The notes beneath the pieces were generated by a model. The model was not told the origin of the DNA, made no database searches, and saw only the letters and a program-made list of their open reading frames with translations. This document shows, one piece after another, positions 1-8,018 of a stretch of 39,518 nt of DNA. Every line of letters starts with the position of its first letter. The first letter of the stretch is position 1. Both the position numbers and the translations under genes were made by a program. The DNA comes from Gammaproteobacteria bacterium (GTDB taxonomy: Bacteria; Pseudomonadota; Gammaproteobacteria; SZUA-140). The stretch covers positions 1 through 39,518 of the forward strand of contig WGFB01000042.1 in NCBI GenBank assembly GCA_015492435.1, written 5' to 3'.

Positions 1-192
1 GACAGAAACCGTCTGTTTTCCCTTGGGCGTGTCTTCAGCCTCGAAGGAAACCGACTGTCCCTCGAGCAGAGTCTTGAATCCCTCGCCCTGAATCGAGGAA
101 AAGTGGACAAATACGTCCTTGCCCCCATCGTCAGGCGAAATGAACCCAAAACCCTTGGCTTCGTTGAACCATTTGACCTTGCCTGTTGCCAT
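1..192 (-). CDS. Cold-shock protein, CspA family (partial, C-terminus off the window)
   Basis: The first 64 codons are present, beginning [18 protein letters not shown]; the gene runs off the left edge. The RNA-binding motifs of the cold-shock domain are clear: RNP1 (KGFGFI, residues 13-18) and RNP2 (VFVHF, about 28-32). Members are about 67-70 residues, so only a few codons should be missing. They bind single-stranded RNA and DNA and melt mRNA structure. A purine-rich ribosome site (AGGGGG) lies just before the ATG. The 246 bases between this gene and the LOG-family gene hold no other gene and probably contain its promoter and leader, but no promoter could be placed. Which Csp paralogue this is cannot be told. 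Confidence 0.93.
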   Translation of the reverse strand, partial: MATGKVKWFNEAKGFGFISPDDGGKDVFVHFSSIQGEGFKTLLEGQSVSFEAEDTPKGKQTVSV

Positions 193-438
193 ATTGTTGC
201 CCCCTGCTTGTGTTTCTATCTTTATTGTTGATTTTTTTCCAAAGACATCCTCCATCACGGCCTGTATCTGAGCGGACATTCCCTGTCCCGATGAGGATGT
301 ATTCGAGGTCAGGCAGAAACGGATGGCCTTACGAACCGGCAGGCAGTGTAACGCGCCGTGTTGTCACGGGCTCATCCGCGCGCCCTGCGCCTAGACTACA
401 CCAATCAATTATCCGCCGTCCAGCAAATTGGAGGCCGG

Positions 439-1296
439 TCAGAGCCGCGCGCCCTTTTCATCCAGGGCATATTTCTCCAAGTGCTGCGTGACATGCTCAT
501 AGGCCTCTTCAATGGAATCCGTCTGAAGCATGAGATTGATGTCTTCCGGGTCGATCATTCCGTATTTCGCAAAGGCGTCGAAATTGATCACCTCATTCCA
601 GTACTCTTTCCCGAACAGGACGATGGGCAGGTGCTTGCGCATCTTGCCCGTCTGCAGCAGCGTCAATAATTCGCCCAGTTCATCCAGCGTGCCGAATCCC
701 CCGGGAAACACCAGCACGGCCTTGGCAAGATAGGCGAACCAGAACTTGCGCATGAAAAAATAATGAAAATGAAAGGAGAGTTCCCGCGTCACGTAGCGGT
801 TGTCGAACTCCTCCACCGGGATCGAGATGGTCAGCCCCACGTTCAGCCCCTTGGCCTCGGAGGCCCCGCGGTTGGCCGCCTCCATGATGCCCGGGCCACC
901 TCCCGTGCACACGACGAAGCGGTGCTTGTCGCTGTTCAGTTGCTTGGACCATTCCGTAAAGCGGTAAGCGAGCGTGCGCGCCGCCTCGTAGTAGCGCGAC
1001 ATCTCCAGGTCTATGGTGGCGCGCTCGATGCTGCGGCCCGTCTCGCGCGCCCGGTCGAGACGCTCCTGCGCCGTTTCCCGCGACAGGGTGCGGGCGGATC
1101 CCATGAAGACGATGGTGTCATCGATGTCGTACTGGGAAAAGCGGCTGGCGGGCTCGTGATATTCCGACAGGATCCGTATGGAGCGGGCATCCCGGCCGTT
1201 CAAAAAGGCCTCGTTGCGATAGGCCTTGATGGCCTTGCCCGCTTTCCTGCCCGAGGGCGCCTCCCGGGTCTTATTCACCCGTCCTGACTCATTCAT
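439..1296 (-). CDS. LOG-family protein (TIGR00730 Rossmann fold, lysine decarboxylase-like)
   Basis: A 285-residue protein with the LOG family signature: a GGGPG nucleotide-binding loop near residues 132-136, the MRKFWF segment near 182, and the PGGFGTLDE motif near 198-206. Well-studied relatives are cytokinin riboside 5'-monophosphate phosphoribohydrolases or nucleotide 5'-monophosphate nucleosidases; the older name 'lysine decarboxylase' is misleading. The substrate here is unknown. The N-terminal ~35 residues are basic and poorly conserved. The ATG at 1296 was chosen because it overlaps the stop of the upstream DUF3775 gene by 8 bases (ATGAATGA), typical of translational coupling; the frame stays open to 1332 but lies inside the neighbour. 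Confidence 0.85.
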   Translation of the reverse strand: MNESGRVNKTREAPSGRKAGKAIKAYRNEAFLNGRDARSIRILSEYHEPASRFSQYDIDDTIVFMGSARTLSRETAQERLDRARETGRSIERATIDLEMSRYYEAARTLAYRFTEWSKQLNSDKHRFVVCTGGGPGIMEAANRGASEAKGLNVGLTISIPVEEFDNRYVTRELSFHFHYFFMRKFWFAYLAKAVLVFPGGFGTLDELGELLTLLQTGKMRKHLPIVLFGKEYWNEVINFDAFAKYGMIDPEDINLMLQTDSIEEAYEHVTQHLEKYALDEKGARL

Positions 1297-1675
1297 CGCA
1301 CTGGTATCCCATCTGGGCCAGTCCTTCCTCAAGGTAGTCCGCCACCAGGGGGGTGGAAATCAGATATTCCGCCGTGCGGTCGTTATGCTGCTCGTGCGCG
1401 GCCTCAAGGGCGGCGTCCCACTCCTCCAGATCGTAATCTCCCCGCCCCAGCCACATCAAGGCCACCAGGATCTCCTGCTGATCCGGCTCCAGATCATCCA
1501 CGGTGTTCTTGAATGCCTGGTAGGTGATATCGTCCTCGAAGGGTGTCTGCCCCTGCATGTTGCTGTCTTCTCCTGACAACCCGGCATCGTCCGGCATTCT
1601 CAGGGTGTCCTTGGCATGAAACTCGTGGGCCTGGGATATGAGCAGGCACACTATTTCCGGATTCAGTTCCAGCAT
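1289..1675 (-). CDS. DUF3775 domain-containing protein
   Basis: A 128-residue acidic soluble protein resembling the DUF3775 family: an N-terminal LNPEIVCLLI segment, a central DDLEPDQQEILVALMWLGRG block, and a C-terminal STPLVADYLEEGL block. The function is unknown and no catalytic motif can be identified. A strong ribosome site (GAGGAG, six bases before the ATG) supports the start. It is the first gene of a two-gene unit with the LOG-family gene, overlapping it by 8 bases, so the two are probably translated together. Confidence 0.8.
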   Translation of the reverse strand: MLELNPEIVCLLISQAHEFHAKDTLRMPDDAGLSGEDSNMQGQTPFEDDITYQAFKNTVDDLEPDQQEILVALMWLGRGDYDLEEWDAALEAAHEQHNDRTAEYLISTPLVADYLEEGLAQMGYQCDE

Positions 1676-1736
1676 GGAGATCTCCTCGCTGAGTTCTCTT
1701 CATTGTACCCGCGGCCATGGGCCACGGCCATTGCAA

Positions 1737-2627
1737 TCAACCCGAGGTGATGAGGGCGCGGATCTCGCGCAGGATCTCCTTGACCCTCGCCGCATTGTCC
1801 GGCCCCATGCGCAACAACAGCTTCTGCCCGGCAGGCAGGGCCTCCAGTTCCGGGTCGGCGAACTGATAGTAGACACTGGGCTGCTTGAGGGGAATGGGGT
1901 CCCGGATCTCCGGAGTCGCCAGCAGGTCGTCGATGGCCTCGATCATGCGATCATTGAAATACTGGCCAGGATAGCCCAGTTCCTCATAGGCCTCCTGAAA
2001 CAGGGGATAGAAATGCACGTAGAGGGCCGCGATATCGCGGCTCTCCAGGGCGGCAAGCAGGTCGATGAAGGGGGTATAGCGGGCGAAATTGGCGCTGTCC
2101 AGAACGATATTGTCCTGTTCCTCGCGCACCTTGAAGGTTCCCGCCGGTTTCTGCACGGGGAGGTATTGCTGAGGAATGCGCCTGCCGGGCAGATTGTCCA
2201 TGGTCACCACGAATTTGCGCACGAGATTGCGCGGCGCCAGGTAGGCGCCCAGGTCCAACTGCCCCGCCAGTTGCCCCAGAATGCCCTGCAGGGCGCTGTC
2301 GCTGTCATCCAGCGTGGGAAGGGGCCCGAAATCCCTGGCCGGCGCGTCTTCCTGCTCCGCTTCCCGGGCCTCTACGCGGGGACCGGGCAGGGGATGGGAA
2401 ACGGCGGGTTCGCCGCCTGCAAGCTCCACGGTGGCCACCTCGTCCGGAGTGGCCGGCAGCCGGATCTCCGGGACGGCCCACCACCAGTACGCGGCGGCGG
2501 CAAGGATCAGCCCGCCCAGCAGGGGGACCAGCCAGCGTGGAACACCACCCGCGGCCGCATCCTCCGCTTCTTCCTCACGCGGATCCGCGTAGTCCGGCCT
2601 GATCCTGTAGTGATGGTCATGCTGCAT
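1737..2627 (-). CDS. DUF3014 domain-containing inner-membrane protein
   Basis: A 296-residue protein with a short cytoplasmic N-terminus, one membrane span near residues 31-50 (VPRWLVPLLGGLILAAAAY) and a long, probably periplasmic C-terminal domain that resembles DUF3014 (for example LDDSDSALQGILGQL and the VVTMDNLPGRRIP segment). The molecular function is unknown. The ATG at 2627 lies 2 bases after the stop of the sulfotransferase gene. An open frame extends upstream to 2849, but that stretch is Arg/Ala/Gly-rich and lies inside the sulfotransferase, so it was excluded. It is last in the NUDIX-trhP-sulfotransferase-DUF3014 cluster. Confidence 0.8.
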   Translation of the reverse strand: MQHDHHYRIRPDYADPREEEAEDAAAGGVPRWLVPLLGGLILAAAAYWWWAVPEIRLPATPDEVATVELAGGEPAVSHPLPGPRVEAREAEQEDAPARDFGPLPTLDDSDSALQGILGQLAGQLDLGAYLAPRNLVRKFVVTMDNLPGRRIPQQYLPVQKPAGTFKVREEQDNIVLDSANFARYTPFIDLLAALESRDIAALYVHFYPLFQEAYEELGYPGQYFNDRMIEAIDDLLATPEIRDPIPLKQPSVYYQFADPELEALPAGQKLLLRMGPDNAARVKEILREIRALITSG

Positions 2628-2629
2628 CT

Positions 2630-3499
2630 TCAACCCCCATGCTTCAATCCAAGAAAATCGAGACACTCTGGTTCCAGCATGTCCGCGCAGCGCCGCAGTA
2701 TCTGCTGCTCCTGCTCCGGCGTCAGCAGGTGCCGTTCCTTGCCCACCTGCCCCTTGCGGATGAACCCCCCGGGCTTGAACAATTCCCCGCCCCAGTCGCT
2801 GACACGGGTGAAACGGCCGGCATTCCGCTTCATCCAGGCGAAGGAGCAATGCTCCAGAACGCGCGCGCGCTGCACGGTTGTCAGGCGCGCGCCGAGAAAG
2901 GCCGCAACGCGGTCGATGGCCGTTTCCAGATCTGCCTTCATGTCCTCATAGCGCAGCCATAACACATTGGGCGCATGACGGTGAGGCCACCACCCCTGCA
3001 CGTTGCGGAACCAGGCCCCATGAGCCATCCATTTCGCAAAAAAGACATCGAACGAGGATGGGGCCCTGATACCGGCTTTCGCCCTGCCTTCCTCCGTCAT
3101 ATCCATTATATGGTGATAGAAACTGATGCAGCAATCCCGGGGATCTCGCGATGTGAGCACGATCCGTACCTTGCCGCTTCCCGGCGTCTGCTCGAAAGTG
3201 CAGTGGGTCTTGAAGATGCGCGGATTTTCCATCGCCTCATATTCCCGCAGAGTGTCCTCCCGGCTCTGGTGCTTTCTCGGGCACTCCAGCCATGGCACGA
3301 CATCGTAGATGGAGCTGAAGCCGTCATCACCGCCACTGACAATCTGATAGAGTATCTGCTGCATCCAGGTCGTGCCCGCCTTGGGCGCCGTGACGATCAG
3401 GATGTCGCTGGGGCGCGGGCGGAAACGGGCCAGCAGCCAGGGGTCATGGGTGCGCGACGGCGCGCCCCAGCGGGGATCGGGCGCCTGCTCCTCAACCAT
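2630..3499 (-). CDS. Sulfotransferase (Sulfotransfer_1, eukaryote-like cytosolic type)
   Basis: A 289-residue protein with the hallmarks of PAPS-dependent sulfotransferases: the 5'-phosphosulfate loop PKAGTTWMQQIL (about 39-50), the KTH segment carrying the likely catalytic His (about 94-96), the 3'-phosphate motif TSRDPRDCCISFYHH (about 113-127) and a C-terminal RKGQVG motif near 252. It should transfer sulfate from PAPS to a hydroxyl or amine acceptor; the acceptor cannot be read from sequence. The ATG at 3499 overlaps the trhP stop by 8 bases, which favours it over a start at 3661 deep inside trhP. A sulfotransferase is not a usual partner of a tRNA hydroxylase. Confidence 0.85.
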   Translation of the reverse strand: MVEEQAPDPRWGAPSRTHDPWLLARFRPRPSDILIVTAPKAGTTWMQQILYQIVSGGDDGFSSIYDVVPWLECPRKHQSREDTLREYEAMENPRIFKTHCTFEQTPGSGKVRIVLTSRDPRDCCISFYHHIMDMTEEGRAKAGIRAPSSFDVFFAKWMAHGAWFRNVQGWWPHRHAPNVLWLRYEDMKADLETAIDRVAAFLGARLTTVQRARVLEHCSFAWMKRNAGRFTRVSDWGGELFKPGGFIRKGQVGKERHLLTPEQEQQILRRCADMLEPECLDFLGLKHGG

Positions 3500-4817
3500 G
3501 CCGGCCCAGCACCGCTTCCGGGCGCTCCAGATTCCGCGCCAGCAGGCCCATGGCGAGAGGCCCATCGGCTTCCATGGGGATGCGAACACGATGCCCGCCC
3601 CCGGGCGCCTCGCTGATGGCCCGGCCATGCCTGTCTTCCATCCGCCGCAGAACAAAGGCATGATTACCAGAGGGCAAAATCAGTTCCAGGCGGTCACCCA
3701 CCAGAAACTTGTTCTTCACCTCCACTTCCACCATGCCATCCTCCCCTCGTTCGCCCCGGATCTCGCCCACGAACTGCTGCACAACCCCTTCCGACTTGCC
3801 CCGCGCATAGTTCTGGTAAGCGGCGGGGGGATGGCGCTGGAAGAAACCGCTGGTATAGCCCCGGTTGGAGAGATTCTCCAACTGGGACAACAGGCGCCAG
3901 TCAAAGGGGCGGCCCGCCGCGGCATCGTCGATGGCCTGGCGATATACCTGGGTGACGCGCGCCACGTAATAATGGGACTTGGTGCGCCCCTCTATCTTGA
4001 GGCTGTCCACACCCATGTCCACCAGTCTGCCGACATATTCCACGGCGCGCAGATCCTTGGAGTTGAGGATATAGGTTCCATGTTCGTCTTCCTCCACGGG
4101 CATCATCTCCCCCGGGCGGGTGCGTTCCTCCAGCAGAAACACGGGAGCCTCGTGTTCCTTACGCACCGTATCCCCGCAGCCGTCCTCGCGGCCCGGATGG
4201 AGATCGTACTGCCAGCGGCAGGCATTGGTGCACGTCCCCTGATTGGGATCGCGGTGATTGAAATAGCCCGACAGCAGGCAGCGCCCGGAATAGGCGATGC
4301 ACAGCGCCCCATGCACGAAGACCTCCAGCTCCATGCCCGGGCAGAGCTGGCGGATCTCTCCCACCTGCTCCAGGGACAGTTCACGGGAGAGGATGACCCG
4401 TTTCAGCCCCGCCTGCTCCCAGAAACGCACCCCGGCGTAGTTCATGGTATTGGCCTGCACCGACAGATGAATGGGCATGTGGGGCCAGCGCTCACGCACC
4501 ATGAGGATGAGGCCGGGATCCGCCATGATGAGCGCGTCGGGCCCCATGGCGATCACCTCGGCGATATCGTCCATGAAAGTGCGGACCTTGCTGTTATGAG
4601 GCAGGATATTGCAGGCGAGATAAAACCGCCGTCCCGCCGCATGGGCCCTTTCGATGCCGGCCGCCAGGTTCTCCAGGCGATGGAAATTGTTGTTGCGCAC
4701 ACGCAGGCTGTAGCGCGGCATACCGGCATACACGGCGTCGGCGCCATAGGCCAGGGCGTAACCGAGGTTGTTCAGCGTGCCGGCGGGGGCGAGGAGTTCG
4801 GGTATTTTCTTTGGCAT
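3492..4817 (-). CDS. trhP: tRNA 5-hydroxyuridine synthesis protein TrhP (YegQ), U32 peptidase family
   Basis: A 441-residue protein closely resembling E. coli YegQ/TrhP along its whole length: ELLAPAGTLNNLGYALAYG at the N-terminus, LIMADPGL and HLSVQAN in the barrel, then the U32 signature EVFVHGALCIAYSGRCLLSG followed by DPNQGTCTNACRW, whose cysteines fit an iron-sulfur site. The family was once annotated as collagenase-like peptidase; TrhP makes 5-hydroxyuridine at tRNA wobble position 34 in a prephenate-dependent way. The ATG at 4817 matches the usual N-terminus and lies 25 bases after the NUDIX stop. The sulfotransferase gene begins inside its last codons. Confidence 0.9.
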   Translation of the reverse strand: MPKKIPELLAPAGTLNNLGYALAYGADAVYAGMPRYSLRVRNNNFHRLENLAAGIERAHAAGRRFYLACNILPHNSKVRTFMDDIAEVIAMGPDALIMADPGLILMVRERWPHMPIHLSVQANTMNYAGVRFWEQAGLKRVILSRELSLEQVGEIRQLCPGMELEVFVHGALCIAYSGRCLLSGYFNHRDPNQGTCTNACRWQYDLHPGREDGCGDTVRKEHEAPVFLLEERTRPGEMMPVEEDEHGTYILNSKDLRAVEYVGRLVDMGVDSLKIEGRTKSHYYVARVTQVYRQAIDDAAAGRPFDWRLLSQLENLSNRGYTSGFFQRHPPAAYQNYARGKSEGVVQQFVGEIRGERGEDGMVEVEVKNKFLVGDRLELILPSGNHAFVLRRMEDRHGRAISEAPGGGHRVRIPMEADGPLAMGLLARNLERPEAVLGRHG

Positions 4818-4842
4818 GGGATTCTCGGAAACGGCGCAGCCG

Positions 4843-5367
4843 TCAAGAAGACGGCCACTCCAATGCAAGCATGGATTCCGGGGCCGATTCTAGCATATCA
4901 GGCATGCGGAATATCCCCCCTGCGGGAGAGGCGTCCATGGCCCATTGGGGCGCGCGCCCGAGTGCGAGAAAAAAACGGTAATCCTCCAGGATCCTGCCGT
5001 GATCGAATGCCAGTGGGACGGTAATGGCTTGCGGATCGGCCACGCAGGCCCGGCAGGCATCCGACCGGGCCCGGGGCTCGCCGCGGGCGGAGGCCACGTA
5101 GACGACACTGGCCGTGTGACCGCGCGGATCCCGGCGCGGATCCGAGTAACAGCCCAGCAGGGCCCTGAGCCTGATTTCCAGCCCCGTCTCCTCCAGGGCC
5201 TCGCGCGCCGCCGCCGTTTCCACCGTCTCCCCAGGGTCCACAAAGCCACCGGGCAGGGCCCAGCCATGAGGCGGGTTCTTTCTCTCTATGAGCACGATAC
5301 CGGCCCGTGGAGGGGGCAGCTCGATAATGATATCCACAGTCAGCAGCGGTGTTTCAGGCCTGGGCAC
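4843..5367 (-). CDS. NUDIX hydrolase
   Basis: A 174-residue protein with an intact Nudix box, [21 protein letters not shown] then TGLEI (GX5EX7REUXEEXGU), which binds the metal and hydrolyses nucleoside diphosphate-linked compounds. The N-terminus [16 protein letters not shown] resembles ADP-ribose pyrophosphatase-type and related Nudix proteins, but the substrate is not certain. The GTG at 5367 was chosen because AGGAGGAG sits at good spacing before it and the protein then begins at the usual point; the frame continues to a TTG at 5442 with a poorly conserved extension. It leads the cluster that continues into trhP. Confidence 0.85.
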   Translation of the reverse strand: MPRPETPLLTVDIIIELPPPRAGIVLIERKNPPHGWALPGGFVDPGETVETAAAREALEETGLEIRLRALLGCYSDPRRDPRGHTASVVYVASARGEPRARSDACRACVADPQAITVPLAFDHGRILEDYRFFLALGRAPQWAMDASPAGGIFRMPDMLESAPESMLALEWPSS

Positions 5368-5461
5368 CCCCTTGTCTCCTCCTCTGTATCGAAACAGTCG
5401 GCGGTCCTCCCGCCCTCTCGCATATCCTACAGAAACCTCCAAGTTATTTATATAAAATGCC

Positions 5462-5489
5462 GCTATATATTTTGCACTGGCGCTGACAA
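5462..5489 (-). promoter_or_regulatory. Candidate sigma-70 promoter for the NUDIX-trhP cluster
   Basis: On the minus strand TTGTCA (5484-5489) and TATAGC (5462-5467) are separated by 16 bases, about 95 bases upstream of the NUDIX start. A further AT-rich stretch (TATATAAATAA) follows. It overlaps a plus-strand candidate facing the diguanylate cyclase gene. Confidence 0.35.
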
Positions 5490-5500
5490 TTCGCTATGGT
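5472..5500 (+). promoter_or_regulatory. Candidate sigma-70 promoter for the GGDEF gene
   Basis: TTGCAC (5472-5477) and TATGGT (5495-5500) are 17 bases apart, about 48 bases before the GGDEF start. The -35 match is weak (3 of 6). It overlaps the divergent minus-strand candidate, so the two units may compete for polymerase. Confidence 0.3.
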
Positions 5501-5548
5501 AGTCTTTCAATCCTGGAGCAGCAAACCGCAGCAGTACACAGCCACGAC

Positions 5549-6580
5549 ATGGAAGCCAGAATCAAGAACCAGAAACCCGCCTCCGAGCTGCTGCGCCTGG
5601 CCCTGCCCCTCATGATGCAGAACGGCGTTGCGCCGACTCCGCGCAATTACTCGGTCTGGTACGAGTACGTCTCTGGCAACAATGAGGCCCTGGTCAAGGC
5701 TGTCGATGCCCTCATTCAGGAACAGGGCCTGTTCTCGGACGAACTCAACGCGGAACTGTACGACACCTACATCGCCAGCGATCAGGAAAGGGAAATCGAA
5801 CATCTGCGCGCCGAGCTGCAGAAAATGATCCACGAATCGGAGGAACACATCTCCGGCGCCACGGACGAGGCCTCGCGCTACCAGAGCCGGCTGGAGAACC
5901 ACGCGGCCCATCTCAACCGCGGCCTGAACAGTGAAAAGCTGCTGAAGGTCATCGATGCCCTCAGCAGTGAAACCCGCGAGATGGTGGAGAACAACTCAAA
6001 CCTCCAGGCCAAGCTCAACAACATGACCCTGGAACTCGCCAATCTCCGCCTGCAACTGGAAATGGTTCAGTCGGAACTCATGATCGACGGCCTGACCGGA
6101 CTGATCAACCGCAAGAGCTTCGACCGCATGCTCCTGGAAGCCGCCAGGGAATGCCAGAAAAGCCGGGCCAACCTGTGCCTGATGATGATCGACGTGGATC
6201 ACTTCAAGCGCATCAACGACAATTACGGACATGTAGTGGGCGACGAGGTTCTGCGTTTCATCGCCTTGAAGATGAGGGAAATCATCAAGGGACGGGACAT
6301 CGTCTCGCGTTACGGCGGCGAGGAATTCGCCATCATACTCCCCGACACGCCCTTCACCGGCGCCCTGCACCTCGCAGAGGAATTACGCAAGACCATCGCC
6401 GCCTCCAAGCTCAAGCGTAAATCCAGCCAGCAGACACTGGACAGCATCACTATCTCCATCGGGGTTGCCTGGTACCGGGCGGGCGAACCCCTGGAAGAAC
6501 TCGTGCACCGCGCGGACAGGGCCCTGTATCACGCCAAGCACAGCGGCAGGAACAAGGTCATCGACGGCGAGAAACTCTGA
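5549..6580 (+). CDS. GGDEF-domain diguanylate cyclase
   Basis: A 343-residue cytoplasmic protein. Residues 1-75 form a helical domain (ASELLRLALPLMMQNGVAPTP, NYSVWYEYVSG) often found before GGDEF in proteobacteria; residues 80-178 look like coiled coil; the GGDEF domain covers about 178-340. The catalytic motif GGEEF (256-260) is intact and DGLTGLINR marks the domain start, so it should make cyclic di-GMP from two GTP. The inhibitory I-site, normally RxxD five residues before the motif, reads KGRD (247-250), lacking the Arg. No membrane span or known sensor domain is visible. The gene stands alone, divergent from the NUDIX cluster. Confidence 0.93.
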   Translation: MEARIKNQKPASELLRLALPLMMQNGVAPTPRNYSVWYEYVSGNNEALVKAVDALIQEQGLFSDELNAELYDTYIASDQEREIEHLRAELQKMIHESEEHISGATDEASRYQSRLENHAAHLNRGLNSEKLLKVIDALSSETREMVENNSNLQAKLNNMTLELANLRLQLEMVQSELMIDGLTGLINRKSFDRMLLEAARECQKSRANLCLMMIDVDHFKRINDNYGHVVGDEVLRFIALKMREIIKGRDIVSRYGGEEFAIILPDTPFTGALHLAEELRKTIAASKLKRKSSQQTLDSITISIGVAWYRAGEPLEELVHRADRALYHAKHSGRNKVIDGEKL

Positions 6581-6762
6581 TCCCCCATTTCCCTGATCAG
6601 TGAAATGCCCGACGCAGGCCGGGCGCGGCGCGGCCCAGTATAGCCCGGCATGGTATGAGGGGGAGGGGCGTTCCCCGGCGAAATGATTTCCCCGTCCCGG
6701 GCCGTGAAGGCCCATCACCAGGCCCTTTGCCCCGCGCATGCCCGGTGGGCTAAACTGCCTCC

Positions 6763-7500
6763 ATGCCTGCCCTCTTGCTTGGAGCCCTCCTATTCCTCTG
6801 CGCCGCCTCACCCGTCCTGAGCGGTGAAATACTGACCGTCGGCGGCTTCTCTTCCGCAAGCCCGGGAACCACCCTTCCAGAGCACTGGGAACCCCTGCTT
6901 TTCGAGAAAATCCCGGCACACACCCGCTATACCCTCGTTAAGGATGAAGGTATCACCGTCGTCAAGGCGGAAAGCCGGGCGGCCGCCTCGGGCCTGATTC
7001 GCAGGATCCTTATCGATCCCGGGAAATATCCCGTCATCCGGTGGCGCTGGAAAATCTCCAACGTCATCAACGGAAGCGACCCGCGCCGCAAGGTGGGAGA
7101 CGACTATCCCGCGCGCCTGTATATCACCTTTGCCTATGATCCGGCGCGCCTGGATTTCCTTGAGCGCCTCAAATTCCAGGCCGCCCGCGCGCTCTATGGC
7201 AACATCCCGGGCGCTGCGATAAACTATATCTGGGCCACGGAAACGCCCGTGGGAACCTGGACCGACAATGCCTATACCGCCTATACCCGGATGTACGTCG
7301 TGGAATCGGGCCGCGGGCGGATCGGGGAATGGATCGTGGAGGAACGCAACATTCTCCAGGACTATATCCAGGCCTTCGGCAGGCGACCGCCCTTGATCAA
7401 TGGGGTGGCCATCATGACGGACACGGACAACACGGGCGAACAGGCAACCGCCTATTACGGGGACATTGTATTCATGCAATCCACGCGCGGCGCCGACTGA
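6763..7500 (+). CDS. DUF3047 domain-containing secreted protein
   Basis: A 245-residue protein starting with a signal peptide (MPALLLGALLFLCAASPVLS, cleavage near residue 20). The body matches DUF3047: WRWKISN near residue 105, DDYPARLYITF, NYIWATETPVGTWTDNAY, and near the end GVAIMTDTDNTGEQATAYYGDI. The function is unknown; export to the periplasm is inferred. The 182 bases before it hold no gene, only short GC-rich hairpins without a T-run. A weak TTGCCC-N18-TAAACT promoter ends six bases before the ATG, and no ribosome site is seen, so the message may be leaderless. Confidence 0.85.
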   Translation: MPALLLGALLFLCAASPVLSGEILTVGGFSSASPGTTLPEHWEPLLFEKIPAHTRYTLVKDEGITVVKAESRAAASGLIRRILIDPGKYPVIRWRWKISNVINGSDPRRKVGDDYPARLYITFAYDPARLDFLERLKFQAARALYGNIPGAAINYIWATETPVGTWTDNAYTAYTRMYVVESGRGRIGEWIVEERNILQDYIQAFGRRPPLINGVAIMTDTDNTGEQATAYYGDIVFMQSTRGAD

Positions 7501-7560
7501 CGGCGGCGCCTTCATTCAAACCTGGATCCGTGGGTTCAGGTCAAAGGCAGCGGGACTCAC

Positions 7561-8010
7561 ATGGACTTTCATCGCGAACAGGATACCCAGCACTACGGAA
7601 TCCACGCCTACGCCAAGGGGGAGATCACCGTCACCATACCCAGCGCCCTGGAGCCCGGTCCGAAGCCGGACAACAGCGGAAATGTCGAACAGCTGCACTT
7701 GCCCATACGCCGGGAGATCCTGCGCCGCAGCCTGGTCATCATGCCCAGCGCCTTGATCCGGGACTGGGAGCCCCAATCCTTCGAGTCCCTGGCCGTGGAT
7801 CACTTCCAGGCCCTGGCAGAACTGGACATCGAGTTGATCCTGTTCGGCAGCGGCGGCGCCCTGCGCTGGCCCTCCCGGGAGCTGCTGTCTCCGCTCATGG
7901 AAAAAGGCATCGGCATCGAGGTCATGGACACGGGCGCCGCGTGCCGCACCTATAACATACTCCAGGCGGACCAGCGGCGCTTCGCCGCCGCCCTGCTGAT
8001 GATTGACTGA
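7561..8010 (+). CDS. Mth938-like domain-containing protein (DUF498/DUF598)
   Basis: A 149-residue cytoplasmic protein ending in the typical block of the Mth938-like family: an ELDIELILFGSGGALRWPS segment followed by GIGIEVMDTGAACRTYNIL. The mitochondrial relative NDUFAF3 is a complex I assembly factor; bacterial members are uncharacterised. The presence of a full nuo operon 3.8 kb away is suggestive but not evidence of a link. It follows the DUF3047 gene by 60 bases and is probably co-transcribed. It converges on the outer-membrane-like gene, with only 8 bases between the stops. Confidence 0.85.
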   Translation: MDFHREQDTQHYGIHAYAKGEITVTIPSALEPGPKPDNSGNVEQLHLPIRREILRRSLVIMPSALIRDWEPQSFESLAVDHFQALAELDIELILFGSGGALRWPSRELLSPLMEKGIGIEVMDTGAACRTYNILQADQRRFAAALLMID

Positions 8011-8018
8011 GCGGGCGA

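Noticed and set aside
6581..6762. GC-rich hairpins between the GGDEF and DUF3047 genes
   Set aside because: Stems are 4-5 bp and lack T-runs; expected by chance in GC-rich sequence.
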